A DNA stretch of 64,000 bases. Source: an uncultured Aquimarina sp. Lineage in GTDB: Bacteria; Bacteroidota; Bacteroidia; Flavobacteriales; Flavobacteriaceae. The DNA lies in contig CANMML010000016.1 of assembly GCA_947499005.1 (NCBI GenBank), forward strand, positions 19,762-83,761, written 5' to 3'. The position numbers and the translations under genes were made by a program. The notes under the pieces are model-generated. The model made no database searches. It was not told where the DNA came from and saw only the letters and a list, made by a program, of their open reading frames with translations. Below are positions 56,625-64,000 of this stretch, piece by piece (position 1 is the first letter of the stretch; each line of letters starts with the position of its first letter).

Positions 56625-57887
56625 TTATGTTTTTTGTGGTTTCTTTTTGGCTGCGGGAAATAACAAGTTATTAAGAATTAAACGATATCCAGGAGAATTA
56701 GGATGTAGTTCTAATTCTGTTTTCGGATCACCTACTCTATGTTTGTAATCTTCTGGGTCATGTCCTCCATAAAAAGTAAAAAAACCTTTCCCTTTAATTC
56801 CATGAATATATCGAGCTTCATTATTCAATTTATTTTGACCTAAAATCAACACATTCGATTTAACCTTGGTATGATCAAAAGCTGTTGTTTGCCCAAAAAA
56901 TCCTTTGACCAAACTTGTGTGATTTTGACACAACATCGTAGGAATCGGATCCCATTTAGCTGAGTAATCTTTTAGCGTAAAATAATCTAAATCTTTTGGA
57001 ACAACTTTATTACGCTTTGTGGTCATATCAATATCGGAAAACTCATAGCGCAAGGTCCGTTCTAACGTAAAGTTTTTAAATGCGAAAGTGCTCTTATAAT
57101 TAATTTGGCTTTGATAATTAGGTGAAGTTGGATCTCCATCAAACATTGCTTGGCAAATATCAACTCCTTCGGCACTTAACGCAATATCAAAACTATCCGT
57201 AGCACTACACATCGCAAACATAAAGCCTCCACCGATTACGTAATCTCTAATTTTTTTAGCTACTGCCAATTTAGATTGTGAAACTTTATCATAGCCTAAA
57301 GACTTCGCCAAATCTTCTTGACGCTTCTTTTCTGCTATATACCAAGATGCCGCACGATAATTTTTATAAAACTTACCATATTGCCCTGTAAAATCTTCAT
57401 GATGCAAATGCAACCAATCGTAAACGATTAGTTCGTCATTTAATACTTGCGTATCATAAATAACATCATAAGGAATCTCTGCAAATGCCAACACCATTGT
57501 TACAGCATCGTCCCATGGTTGTTTCCCATCAGGGGAGTAAACTGCAATTTTCGGCGCCTTCTCAAGTACAATGGCCTCCATATTAACCGAAGGGCTACTG
57601 ATTTCTTTTAAGATACTTTCCGTTTCTCCATCAGATAAAAGCTCATATGAAACTCCTCGAATTTTACATTCTTTTTCGATTTCTGAAGTAAATGGTAACA
57701 AAAAAGAGCCCCCTCTATAATTTAATAACCACTTTGCCTTTTGATGTTTTTGAATCACCCAATAGGTAATCCCATAAGCCTTCAAATGGTTATGTTGGCT
57801 TTCATCATCCATCGGAAGAAGGATATAATTTGCCTTTAAAACAGTTGTAACTAATATAAATAACAGTAAAAACGCTTTTTTGATCAT
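56625..57887 (-). CDS. Secreted protein of the 'asparagine synthetase B' misnomer family
   Basis: 420 aa with a signal peptide (about 1-19). I recognise it as the conserved Bacteroidota protein that databases label asparagine synthetase B: NYILLPMDDESQHNHLKAYGITYWV, KWLLNYRGGSFLLP, YDWLHLHHEDFTGQYGKFY, GGGFMFAMCSATDSFDIAL. It has neither the N-terminal catalytic Cys of glutamine amidotransferases of that enzyme nor its SGGxDS PP-loop, and it is exported, so that name is not supported. VIGGGFMFAMCSATDSF resembles the strand-turn of a class I amidotransferase-like (flavodoxin-type) fold, but a catalytic role is unproven. It lies between dnaB and ftsK. Confidence 0.8.
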   Translation of the reverse strand: MIKKAFLLLFILVTTVLKANYILLPMDDESQHNHLKAYGITYWVIQKHQKAKWLLNYRGGSFLLPFTSEIEKECKIRGVSYELLSDGETESILKEISSPSVNMEAIVLEKAPKIAVYSPDGKQPWDDAVTMVLAFAEIPYDVIYDTQVLNDELIVYDWLHLHHEDFTGQYGKFYKNYRAASWYIAEKKRQEDLAKSLGYDKVSQSKLAVAKKIRDYVIGGGFMFAMCSATDSFDIALSAEGVDICQAMFDGDPTSPNYQSQINYKSTFAFKNFTLERTLRYEFSDIDMTTKRNKVVPKDLDYFTLKDYSAKWDPIPTMLCQNHTSLVKGFFGQTTAFDHTKVKSNVLILGQNKLNNEARYIHGIKGKGFFTFYGGHDPEDYKHRVGDPKTELELHPNSPGYRLILNNLLFPAAKKKPQKT

Positions 57888-57928
57888 ACAGCATTCGACA
57901 TTAAAAAAAGAAAATTAATACTATTTAT

Positions 57929-57956
57929 CTAAAAACAAACAACTAATAACTATTAA
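57929..57956 (-). repeat. Heptad repeats overlapping the dnaB stop
   Basis: Four consecutive 7-nt units on the plus strand starting with C and ending in AA (for example CTAATAA, CTATTAA), overlapping the dnaB stop codon and lying 42 nt before the next start on the minus strand. Confidence 0.45.
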
Positions 57957-59500
57957 AATGGAACATCGTCATCTGGACTTGGAGGTGGTGTATTAAAACT
58001 ACTTCCAAATGCTTGACTAGGATCTGCCGTAGGCGTTGAAGGATCGGTTTCAAATGGATTTTCATTCATCTTAGATTGAAACTCAACTGGCACGTTAAAT
58101 TCATCTAAGTTATCGAACTTACCTAATTCTCCTACGAACTTCAATCGAATATTCTCTAATCCACCATTACGGTGTTTGGCAACAATAAACTCTCCTTGCC
58201 CTTTGGTTGGAGCAGCATCATCATCATCCCATTCGTCAATTTTATAGTATTCTGGACGATAAATAAAAGATACGATATCTGCATCCTGCTCGATTGCCCC
58301 AGATTCACGAAGATCCGATAGTAAAGGTCTTTTCGATCCTCCTCTACTTTCTACCGCACGTGATAACTGAGATAAAGCAATAACTGGAACATCTAATTCC
58401 TTCGCTAATGCTTTAAGGTTACGCGAAATTAATGAGATTTCCTGTTCACGATTTCCGTTTTTACCGGCACCACCTGCAGTCATTAACTGTAAATAATCGA
58501 TCATTATCATTCGTATTCCATGCTGAGAAGATAGACGACGTGCTTTTGCTCGCAAATCGAAAATCGAAAGCGATGGAGTATCATCAATGAATAATGGTGC
58601 TTTTTCTAAATCTTTTACCTTAACATTAAGCTGTTCCCATTCGTGCTTTTCTAGCTTTCCTGTACGTAATTTTTCTGAAGACAAACCTGTTTCAGAGGAA
58701 ATCAAACGAGTAATCAACTGTACAGATGCCATTTCCAGAGAAAAGAATGCTACTGGAATATTTTGTCCTACAGCTATATTTCGTGCCATAGAAAGCGTTA
58801 ATGCTGTTTTACCCATACCCGGTCGAGCAGCAATAATAATTAAATCGGTGGGCTGCCAACCCGAGGTCAACTCATCGAGTCTTGTAAATCCAGAAGGGAT
58901 TCCACTCATTCCTTCTTGATTGGCGATCTCTTCAATTTTCTTTTTTGCTTGAGTTACTAAACTCTGTGCTGTTTCTGAAGATCTCTTAATATTTCCTTGA
59001 GTTACCTCATATAATTTCGATTCTGCATTATCTAACAAATCAAAAACATCAGTTCCTTCATCGTATGCCTCTTCTATTATTTCATTGGAAAGTTTTATTA
59101 AACTTCGTTGAATATATTTCTGTAGAATAATACGAGCATGAAATTCAATATGCGCAGAAGACGCTACTTTTTGAGTCAATTGAATCAAATAAAACTCGCC
59201 TCCTACTTGTTCTAATCGTTTGTCTGTTTTTAATCTATTGGCTACAGTTAGTAAATCAATAGCGCTTGAATCTTCAAACAACTGAACTATAGCTTCAAAA
59301 ATATATTGATGAGCCGTCTTGTAAAAAACATCTGGATTAAGAATATCAATAACCTCATCGATTCCTTTCTTATCAATCATCATAGCCCCTAACACAACCT
59401 CTTCCAGATCTACAGCTTGAGGTGGTATCTTCCCTTTTTGCAACGTGACTACGTTACTTTTAGCAGGTGATACATTTTCGATTGGGCGTACATTTTCCAT
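57953..59500 (-). CDS. dnaB: Replicative DNA helicase
   Basis: 515 aa. The N-terminal primase-interacting domain (PQAVDLEEVVLGAMMID, 27-43) is followed by a linker helix and the RecA-like motor with Walker A ARPGMGKT (225-232), IMIDYLQLM (Walker B) and LSQLSRAVESR. A glycine/proline-rich tail ends DDDVPF. It is the hexameric fork helicase. No intein is present. The gap upstream of its start holds the accA terminator. Confidence 0.96.
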   Translation of the reverse strand: MENVRPIENVSPAKSNVVTLQKGKIPPQAVDLEEVVLGAMMIDKKGIDEVIDILNPDVFYKTAHQYIFEAIVQLFEDSSAIDLLTVANRLKTDKRLEQVGGEFYLIQLTQKVASSAHIEFHARIILQKYIQRSLIKLSNEIIEEAYDEGTDVFDLLDNAESKLYEVTQGNIKRSSETAQSLVTQAKKKIEEIANQEGMSGIPSGFTRLDELTSGWQPTDLIIIAARPGMGKTALTLSMARNIAVGQNIPVAFFSLEMASVQLITRLISSETGLSSEKLRTGKLEKHEWEQLNVKVKDLEKAPLFIDDTPSLSIFDLRAKARRLSSQHGIRMIMIDYLQLMTAGGAGKNGNREQEISLISRNLKALAKELDVPVIALSQLSRAVESRGGSKRPLLSDLRESGAIEQDADIVSFIYRPEYYKIDEWDDDDAAPTKGQGEFIVAKHRNGGLENIRLKFVGELGKFDNLDEFNVPVEFQSKMNENPFETDPSTPTADPSQAFGSSFNTPPPSPDDDVPF

Positions 59501-59610
59501 ACTTCGAATGTAAAAAAATTGTTAATTGTTGGCTCTTTTTAAGATACAATAATATCAACGTAAAGCTGTAAAGAAGCCTGTTAAAAACTTATTTTTTTTG
59601 TTAATAACCA

Positions 59611-59645
59611 AAAAATCCAAAGCCCAGTCGGCTTTGGATTTTTTT
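59611..59645 (-). terminator. Terminator of accA
   Basis: Perfect 14-bp arms (59611-59624 and 59630-59643) around CAGTC; on the minus strand the hairpin ends in a T-run. It lies 23 nt past the accA stop. Confidence 0.88.
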
Positions 59646-59667
59646 AATTTATAATTTTAGCCTGATA

Positions 59668-60621
59668 TTAGTCTTTATAAACTCCCATATCGGCATACTT
59701 ATCAATCCTTCTTGAAATCAATTGACTTTCTGTTATGCTTTTTAATTTCTCATATTCTTCTACAATCTTATTCTTAATAATTTCGAATGTAGCTTTTGGA
59801 TCTCTATGAGCACCTCCTAGAGGTTCTTTTATAATTTCATCAATAAGCTTTTGCTTCATCATATCAGTTGCTGTTAATTTCAAAGCAGCAGCTGCTTGCT
59901 CTTTATACTCCCAACTTCTCCATAAAATAGAAGAACACGATTCTGGCGAAATTACCGAATACCAAGTATTTTCTAACATAAATACTTTATCTCCTACTCC
60001 TATACCTAATGCTCCACCACTAGCGCCTTCTCCTATAATAAATACTAAAACAGGAACCGTAAGCTGTGCCATTTCATATATATTTCGAGCAATAGCTTCT
60101 CCTTGCCCTCTTTCTTCTGCTTCCAATCCTGGATATGCCCCTGGAGTATCAACAAAAGTAATTACAGGCACTCCAAATTTCTCTGCGCTTTTCATCAAAC
60201 GTAGTGCTTTTCGGTAACCTTCAGGATTTGCCATACCAAAATTTCTATACTGACGCGTTTTGGTATTATTTCCTTTTTGATGACCTATGAACATATACGT
60301 CTGATCACCAATTTTACCAAATCCCCCTACAATGGCCTTATCGTCTTTTACATTACGATCTCCATGTAACTCGATAAAAGTATCTCCACAAATTGCTCTT
60401 ATATAATCTAATGTATAAGGTCTATTAGGGTGTCGTGATAATTGCACACGCTGCCATGGAGACAAATTTTTATATATATCTTCTTTTGTCTTTTTCAGTA
60501 CTTCGTCTATCTGCTTACAAGTATCAGTGACGTCTATATTGCTCTCTTCACCAATTGAACATGCTTTAGAAAATTGCTCTTCTAATTCTTTAATGGGGAG
60601 TTCAAAATCTAAATATTCCAT
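59668..60621 (-). CDS. accA: Acetyl-CoA carboxylase carboxyltransferase alpha subunit
   Basis: 317 aa, standard length. Family blocks include [57 protein letters not shown], the oxyanion-hole [16 protein letters not shown], and [13 protein letters not shown]. With AccD it moves the carboxyl group from biotin to acetyl-CoA, the committed step of fatty-acid synthesis. It is monocistronic, with promoter and terminator both visible. Confidence 0.97.
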   Translation of the reverse strand: MEYLDFELPIKELEEQFSKACSIGEESNIDVTDTCKQIDEVLKKTKEDIYKNLSPWQRVQLSRHPNRPYTLDYIRAICGDTFIELHGDRNVKDDKAIVGGFGKIGDQTYMFIGHQKGNNTKTRQYRNFGMANPEGYRKALRLMKSAEKFGVPVITFVDTPGAYPGLEAEERGQGEAIARNIYEMAQLTVPVLVFIIGEGASGGALGIGVGDKVFMLENTWYSVISPESCSSILWRSWEYKEQAAAALKLTATDMMKQKLIDEIIKEPLGGAHRDPKATFEIIKNKIVEEYEKLKSITESQLISRRIDKYADMGVYKD

Positions 60622-60656
60622 AGAATGTTGAATCTAGGTTTAGTTTGTTGTGGCTA

Positions 60657-60690
60657 CAAATATAAAAAAACTTATACCTACGATATACAA
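60657..60690 (-). promoter_or_regulatory. Promoter of accA
   Basis: TATATTTG (60664-60657 on the minus strand) matches TAnnTTTG and has a TTG (60690-60688) 23 nt upstream; the start codon lies 36 nt downstream. The rest of 60691-60899 shows nothing recognisable. Confidence 0.55.
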
Positions 60691-60899
60691 TCATCTACTT
60701 TTTTAGTTGTTAATCTAACTTGCTAGAGTACTAGGTAAAGAGTATGAAGTATTAAGCCCCATCATAAATACTAGATAAAGTAAATAATCTTTAAAAAATT
60801 ATCATTAAACCACATCTTCTTTTAGAATAAGCTCACAATAAAATAAGAAAGGTTAAAAAATTTTAATACTGTACACTTAACACTTTAGCCTCTATGAAA

Positions 60900-61979
60900 T
60901 TATCGTCTAGCTCTTGCTAATAGGTATAGTGCTAATACTGAAAAAAAGATATTTGGAAGCCACACCGCCAATAACGGTGAAAAATCGGATTGTATCGCTA
61001 GTGTACTAAAGATTCTATCTACAAATACAAATCCAAAGGCTACTGCAAAACCTAATGCTAAGTTTGCACCCATCCCTCCTCTTCGCTTCATAGAAGATAC
61101 AGATACCGCTATAATCGTTAATATATATGCTGCAAAAGGAATACTCCACCTTTTGTAAGCAATTACTTTATAGCGGTTTAAATTAGAAGAGCCTCTTAAT
61201 TCCTCTTCTTTCATAAATTTCTTTAATTCGAAATAATTCAAGGTCTCCGCAACGTATTCTACAGGAGTTAAACGATCAATATCTATATTTAATAAAGTAT
61301 CAAGGCGATTCTTTTTGATAATTTCATCGTGATCTTTGCCTACTTTACGCATAACGAACTTTTTCAAACTATGCGTTGTATCTTTTTTTCTATAAATAAG
61401 TTCATCTGCACTTATTTTATACACTAGTTTATTATCCTCAAAATGTTCTAGAGTAAACTTGCTCGCTTTATTTTTTGAAGGATAAAAAGCATAAGCGTAG
61501 ATGTAATCGTTTTCATTGAGCTGCCTATACAGATTAAAGGTATTTTGTTGCTTCTTCCTTCCTCTTAATTTTACTTGATCAAAATCTCTATAATTTTCAC
61601 TTGCTTTTGGTACCGTAAACATTCCTGCTAATAAAGCTAATACTGAAATTACTGTAGCCCCTACAACGTAAGGTCTCAAAAAACGATTGAAAGAAACCCC
61701 CGAACTCAAAAAAGCAATAATCTCTGTATTATTAGCCAACTTTGAGGTAAAGAAGATTACTGATATAAAAAGTAAAAAGGGGAAAAGTATATACAGATAG
61801 TGTATCGAAAAGTCTTTATAAAAAACAATTACTTCCCAAAGGCCAAGATTGTTTTCAAAAATATTGTCAATTTTTTCAGCCAGATTTGCTAGAATCGCAA
61901 TCGGGATAAACACTAAGATAAATAGCACTAGCGTTAATAAATACCGCTTTAATATATACCAATCTAATATTCTTATCAT
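60900..61979 (-). CDS. LptF/LptG family LPS transport permease (short)
   Basis: 359 aa, the canonical size of LptG/LptF. Three N-terminal helices (LLTLVLFILVFIPIAILANLAEKID...), a periplasmic jellyroll (about 120-260) and three C-terminal helices. It pairs functionally with the longer homologue at 51810-53261 to give the LptFG permease. It starts 8 nt after tgt, so the two share a transcript, a common Bacteroidota arrangement. Confidence 0.9.
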   Translation of the reverse strand: MIRILDWYILKRYLLTLVLFILVFIPIAILANLAEKIDNIFENNLGLWEVIVFYKDFSIHYLYILFPFLLFISVIFFTSKLANNTEIIAFLSSGVSFNRFLRPYVVGATVISVLALLAGMFTVPKASENYRDFDQVKLRGRKKQQNTFNLYRQLNENDYIYAYAFYPSKNKASKFTLEHFEDNKLVYKISADELIYRKKDTTHSLKKFVMRKVGKDHDEIIKKNRLDTLLNIDIDRLTPVEYVAETLNYFELKKFMKEEELRGSSNLNRYKVIAYKRWSIPFAAYILTIIAVSVSSMKRRGGMGANLALGFAVAFGFVFVDRIFSTLAIQSDFSPLLAVWLPNIFFSVLALYLLARARR

Positions 61980-61987
61980 AAGAGTAT

Positions 61988-63118
61988 TTACAGACGTTTA
62001 TCCATTTGTTTTACCATCATATCTTTCCATTGACGGAAGTCTCCGGCTAAGATATGCTTTCTTGCTTCTCGCACCAACCATAAATAAAATCCTAAGTTAT
62101 GAATGGTCGCAATTTGCTTTCCTAACATTTCATTTACTTTAAATAAATGCTTCAAATATGCTTTTGAATATTCGGTATCCACCCAAGTAATTCCCATTTC
62201 ATCGATTGGTGACAAATCGTCTTCCCACTTTTTATTACGCATATTAATGGTTCCGTGTGCTGTAAACAACATTCCATTACGTGCATTACGTGTTGGCATT
62301 ACACAATCGAACATATCGATACCTAATGCAATATTTTCTAAAATATTTATAGGAGTTCCTACTCCCATTAAATATCGTGGCTTTTCTTTTGGTAAAATTG
62401 CTGTTACCACCTCAGTCATCGCATACAATTCTTCTGCAGGTTCTCCTACAGATAATCCTCCAATAGCATTTCCAGGAGCATCTGCATTCGCTATAAATTC
62501 TGCTGACTGCTGACGTAAATCTTTATATACACTTCCTTGTACTATAGGAAAGAAAGTTTGCTCGTAATCGTATTTGAAAGGCACTTTTTCTAAATGAGTC
62601 ATACAACGCTTTAGCCAACGATGCGTCATATGCATACTTTTCTTAGCATAGGTGTAATCACAAGGATAAGGTGTACATTCATCGAAGGCCATGATAATAT
62701 CAGCACCAATCGATCGCTGAATCTCCATAACATTCTCGGGAGTAAACCAGTGTGTCGAACCATCGATATGTGATTTAAACTTTACACCTTCCTCTTTAAT
62801 TTTTCTCGTTCCCGATAGTGAATACACTTGATACCCTCCACTATCTGTAAGGATATTACGATCCCAATTCATGAATTTATGAAGGCCTCCTGCTTTTTCG
62901 AGTATTGGCGTCTGAGGTCGCAAATACAAATGGTATGTGTTACCTAATATTATATCTGGGTTGATTTCCTCTCTCAATTCTCGTTGATGCACTCCTTTTA
63001 CAGTTGCTGCTGTACCCACAGGCATAAAAATAGGCGTTTCGATAACTCCATGATCTGTCGTTATTTTACCTGCTCTTGCACTGGATTGCGCATCTGTTTT
63101 TAATAAGTCGAACTTCAT
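61988..63118 (-). CDS. tgt: tRNA-guanine transglycosylase without zinc cysteines
   Basis: 376 aa from the ATG at 63118; an ATG four codons earlier (63130) is disfavoured because the -7 box would leave almost no leader. Catalytic residues are present: the Asp of TDSGGYQVYSLS and the nucleophile Asp of MFDCVMPTRNARNG (Asp96 and Asp275 counting from the longer start). It exchanges guanine-34 for a queuine precursor in tRNAs for Asp, Asn, His and Tyr. The family zinc motif C-x-C-x2-C is replaced by G-I-T-W-V-D (313-318); only the following TIHN histidine remains. It is cotranscribed with an Lpt permease. Confidence 0.92.
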   Translation of the reverse strand: MKFDLLKTDAQSSARAGKITTDHGVIETPIFMPVGTAATVKGVHQRELREEINPDIILGNTYHLYLRPQTPILEKAGGLHKFMNWDRNILTDSGGYQVYSLSGTRKIKEEGVKFKSHIDGSTHWFTPENVMEIQRSIGADIIMAFDECTPYPCDYTYAKKSMHMTHRWLKRCMTHLEKVPFKYDYEQTFFPIVQGSVYKDLRQQSAEFIANADAPGNAIGGLSVGEPAEELYAMTEVVTAILPKEKPRYLMGVGTPINILENIALGIDMFDCVMPTRNARNGMLFTAHGTINMRNKKWEDDLSPIDEMGITWVDTEYSKAYLKHLFKVNEMLGKQIATIHNLGFYLWLVREARKHILAGDFRQWKDMMVKQMDKRL

Positions 63119-63140
63119 AAATGCTTTCAATATTAGCGCA

Positions 63141-63148
63141 CAAAGATA
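63141..63148 (-). promoter_or_regulatory. -7 element of tgt
   Basis: TATCTTTG on the minus strand matches TAnnTTTG. It sits 22 nt before the preferred start codon at 63118 and only 10 nt before the alternative at 63130, which favours the shorter protein. Confidence 0.5.
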
Positions 63149-63249
63149 ACGAAAGTGTATGCTTATTTTTCACCTATTATACTAACACCACTTTTCTTTT
63201 AAATAACAAACTAGAATTTCTTTAATTTGTTTCAAAATTATTGCCTTAA

Positions 63250-63930
63250 ATGAATTCTTTGTTTGAATCTGCTTTTTACTTCTTATCTGTATTGCTTTTA
63301 GTGCCTCTGTGGCTACTAATTTATTTTACTAGAAAAGACTTACAGCAAAAATTAATTCGTACTGGATTCATTTTCGGAATTGCTTCTGTGATTTTAGGTC
63401 AATTTTTTACTCAAGATTATTGGAATCCTCCTTACTTAATAAGTCCTTTATTTCCTTTTGAAGATTTCTTATATGGTGTTTTTTTCGGGGGGTTAACCAC
63501 AGTTATTTATCAATATATTTTCCGAATTAAATTTCTAAATACTACCACACCTTCCTCTAGAAAGATGACACTTACTTTAGGAATCTTATGTATAGGAGTC
63601 ATGTTTTTATTTGTAAATATTCTAAACATCAATTCGATATATGGACAAACAGCCTGTTTAGTTTTTGTTTTTGTTTATACTACGATTAAACGTCCCGATT
63701 TAATAAAACACATGCTCATAAGCGGTTTTGCAGTTACTTTATTTACTTTTTTATGGCAGAAACTTGTTTTAGTAATTTATCCAAATGCCGTTATGGATTT
63801 CTGGGAAACGGAAGCTTTGCAAAGTATATTTTTCGCTGGAGTTCCGCTTGAAGAATTGTTGTTTGCCTTTGCCATTGGTCTTGGTGGAGCAATGTATTTT
63901 GAATTTTCTAGAGGACTTAAAGTTGGTTGA
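63250..63930 (+). CDS. Lycopene cyclase-domain-like membrane protein
   Basis: 226 aa with six or seven membrane helices and an internal duplication. PLFPFEDFLYGVFFGG (about 75-90) and FFAGVPLEELLFAFAIGLGG (about 194-213) each carry the acidic pair after proline that marks heterodimeric carotenoid (CrtYc/CrtYd, CarR-type) lycopene cyclase domains. Whether it cyclises lycopene is uncertain: no carotenoid genes are adjacent, and similar proteins of unknown function exist in Bacteroidota. The stop codon lies within the first unit of the heptanucleotide array. Confidence 0.6.
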   Translation: MNSLFESAFYFLSVLLLVPLWLLIYFTRKDLQQKLIRTGFIFGIASVILGQFFTQDYWNPPYLISPLFPFEDFLYGVFFGGLTTVIYQYIFRIKFLNTTTPSSRKMTLTLGILCIGVMFLFVNILNINSIYGQTACLVFVFVYTTIKRPDLIKHMLISGFAVTLFTFLWQKLVLVIYPNAVMDFWETEALQSIFFAGVPLEELLFAFAIGLGGAMYFEFSRGLKVG

Positions 63931-64000
63931 TGGTTGATGGTTGATGGTTGATGGTTGATGGTTGATGGTTGATGGTTGATGGTTGATGGTTGATGGTTGA
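63925..64000. repeat. Pure heptanucleotide tandem repeat, (GGTTGAT)n
   Basis: About 10.9 uninterrupted, identical copies of GGTTGAT reach the right edge of the window, so the true length is unknown. The first copy supplies the TGA stop of the upstream gene. Identical units mean recent expansion or an assembly-sensitive locus. Confidence 0.97.

Noticed and set aside
60625..60655. Possible heptad pattern in the accA leader
   Set aside because: Units do not hold a consistent register for more than two repeats.

Overview
The window is AT-rich, densely coded DNA from a member of the Bacteroidota, almost certainly a marine Flavobacteriaceae. Supporting signs are the TAnnTTTG-type promoter elements, the flavobacterial gene neighbourhoods (ftsK-lolA-lptF-ribB, tgt-lptF/G, dnaB-accA), the DUF3857 and MORN-repeat secreted proteins, and a GH16 enzyme closely resembling the beta-agarases of Zobellia. 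The genus cannot be fixed from the sequence alone. No rRNA, tRNA, CRISPR array or intact insertion sequence was seen.

Layout. 1-4339 (+): the tail of a BatA-type membrane protein, a dihydroorotase homologue without its metal ligands, a DUF4870 protein, a serine esterase and a TRIC-type channel. 4465-11336 (+): a fatty-acid beta-oxidation operon (marR, fadN-like, thiolase, acyl-CoA dehydrogenase) with a perfect palindromic operator in front. Two different four-helix-bundle (23S rRNA IVS-type) cassettes sit in the gaps between the enzyme genes. 11492-18707 (+): a large TPR/MORN-repeat secreted protein and two DUF3857 proteins, one with and one without a transglutaminase triad. 19000-23102 (+): beta-agarase, an AraC regulator, a cupredoxin-like protein and a secreted unknown. 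23201-32070 (mostly -): purA, fur, a RelA/SpoT homologue, an M48 protease, a TrmH-family methylase and guaB, plus a small GlsB-type protein. 32262-37525: a tandem CDGSH protein, a frameshifted secreted gene, a TM2 protein, a CPBP protease, truA and msrA. 37528-39639 (-): a BLUF photoreceptor and a soluble PAS histidine kinase.

39844-45653 (-) holds the most unusual genes: an apparent three-gene operon of a 1122-aa protein, a 459-aa helical protein and a 347-aa basic protein with a toxin-like C-terminal domain. No immunity gene is evident. It lies between signalling genes and parE/parC. 45875-63130 (-) is core: parC, parE, ribB (with a dead GTP cyclohydrolase II domain), two LptF/G permeases, lolA, ftsK, a mislabelled 'asparagine synthetase B' family protein, dnaB, accA and tgt (lacking its zinc cysteines). 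The window ends with a lycopene-cyclase-like membrane protein and a pure heptanucleotide tandem repeat.

The most intriguing cross-window pattern is a 7-nt periodicity in short intergenic stretches. Degenerate heptads flank both four-helix-bundle cassettes (AGA-led on the left, TCT-led on the right), precede the start codons of ftsK and the M48 protease, overlap the end of dnaB, and appear as an almost pure array at the right edge.
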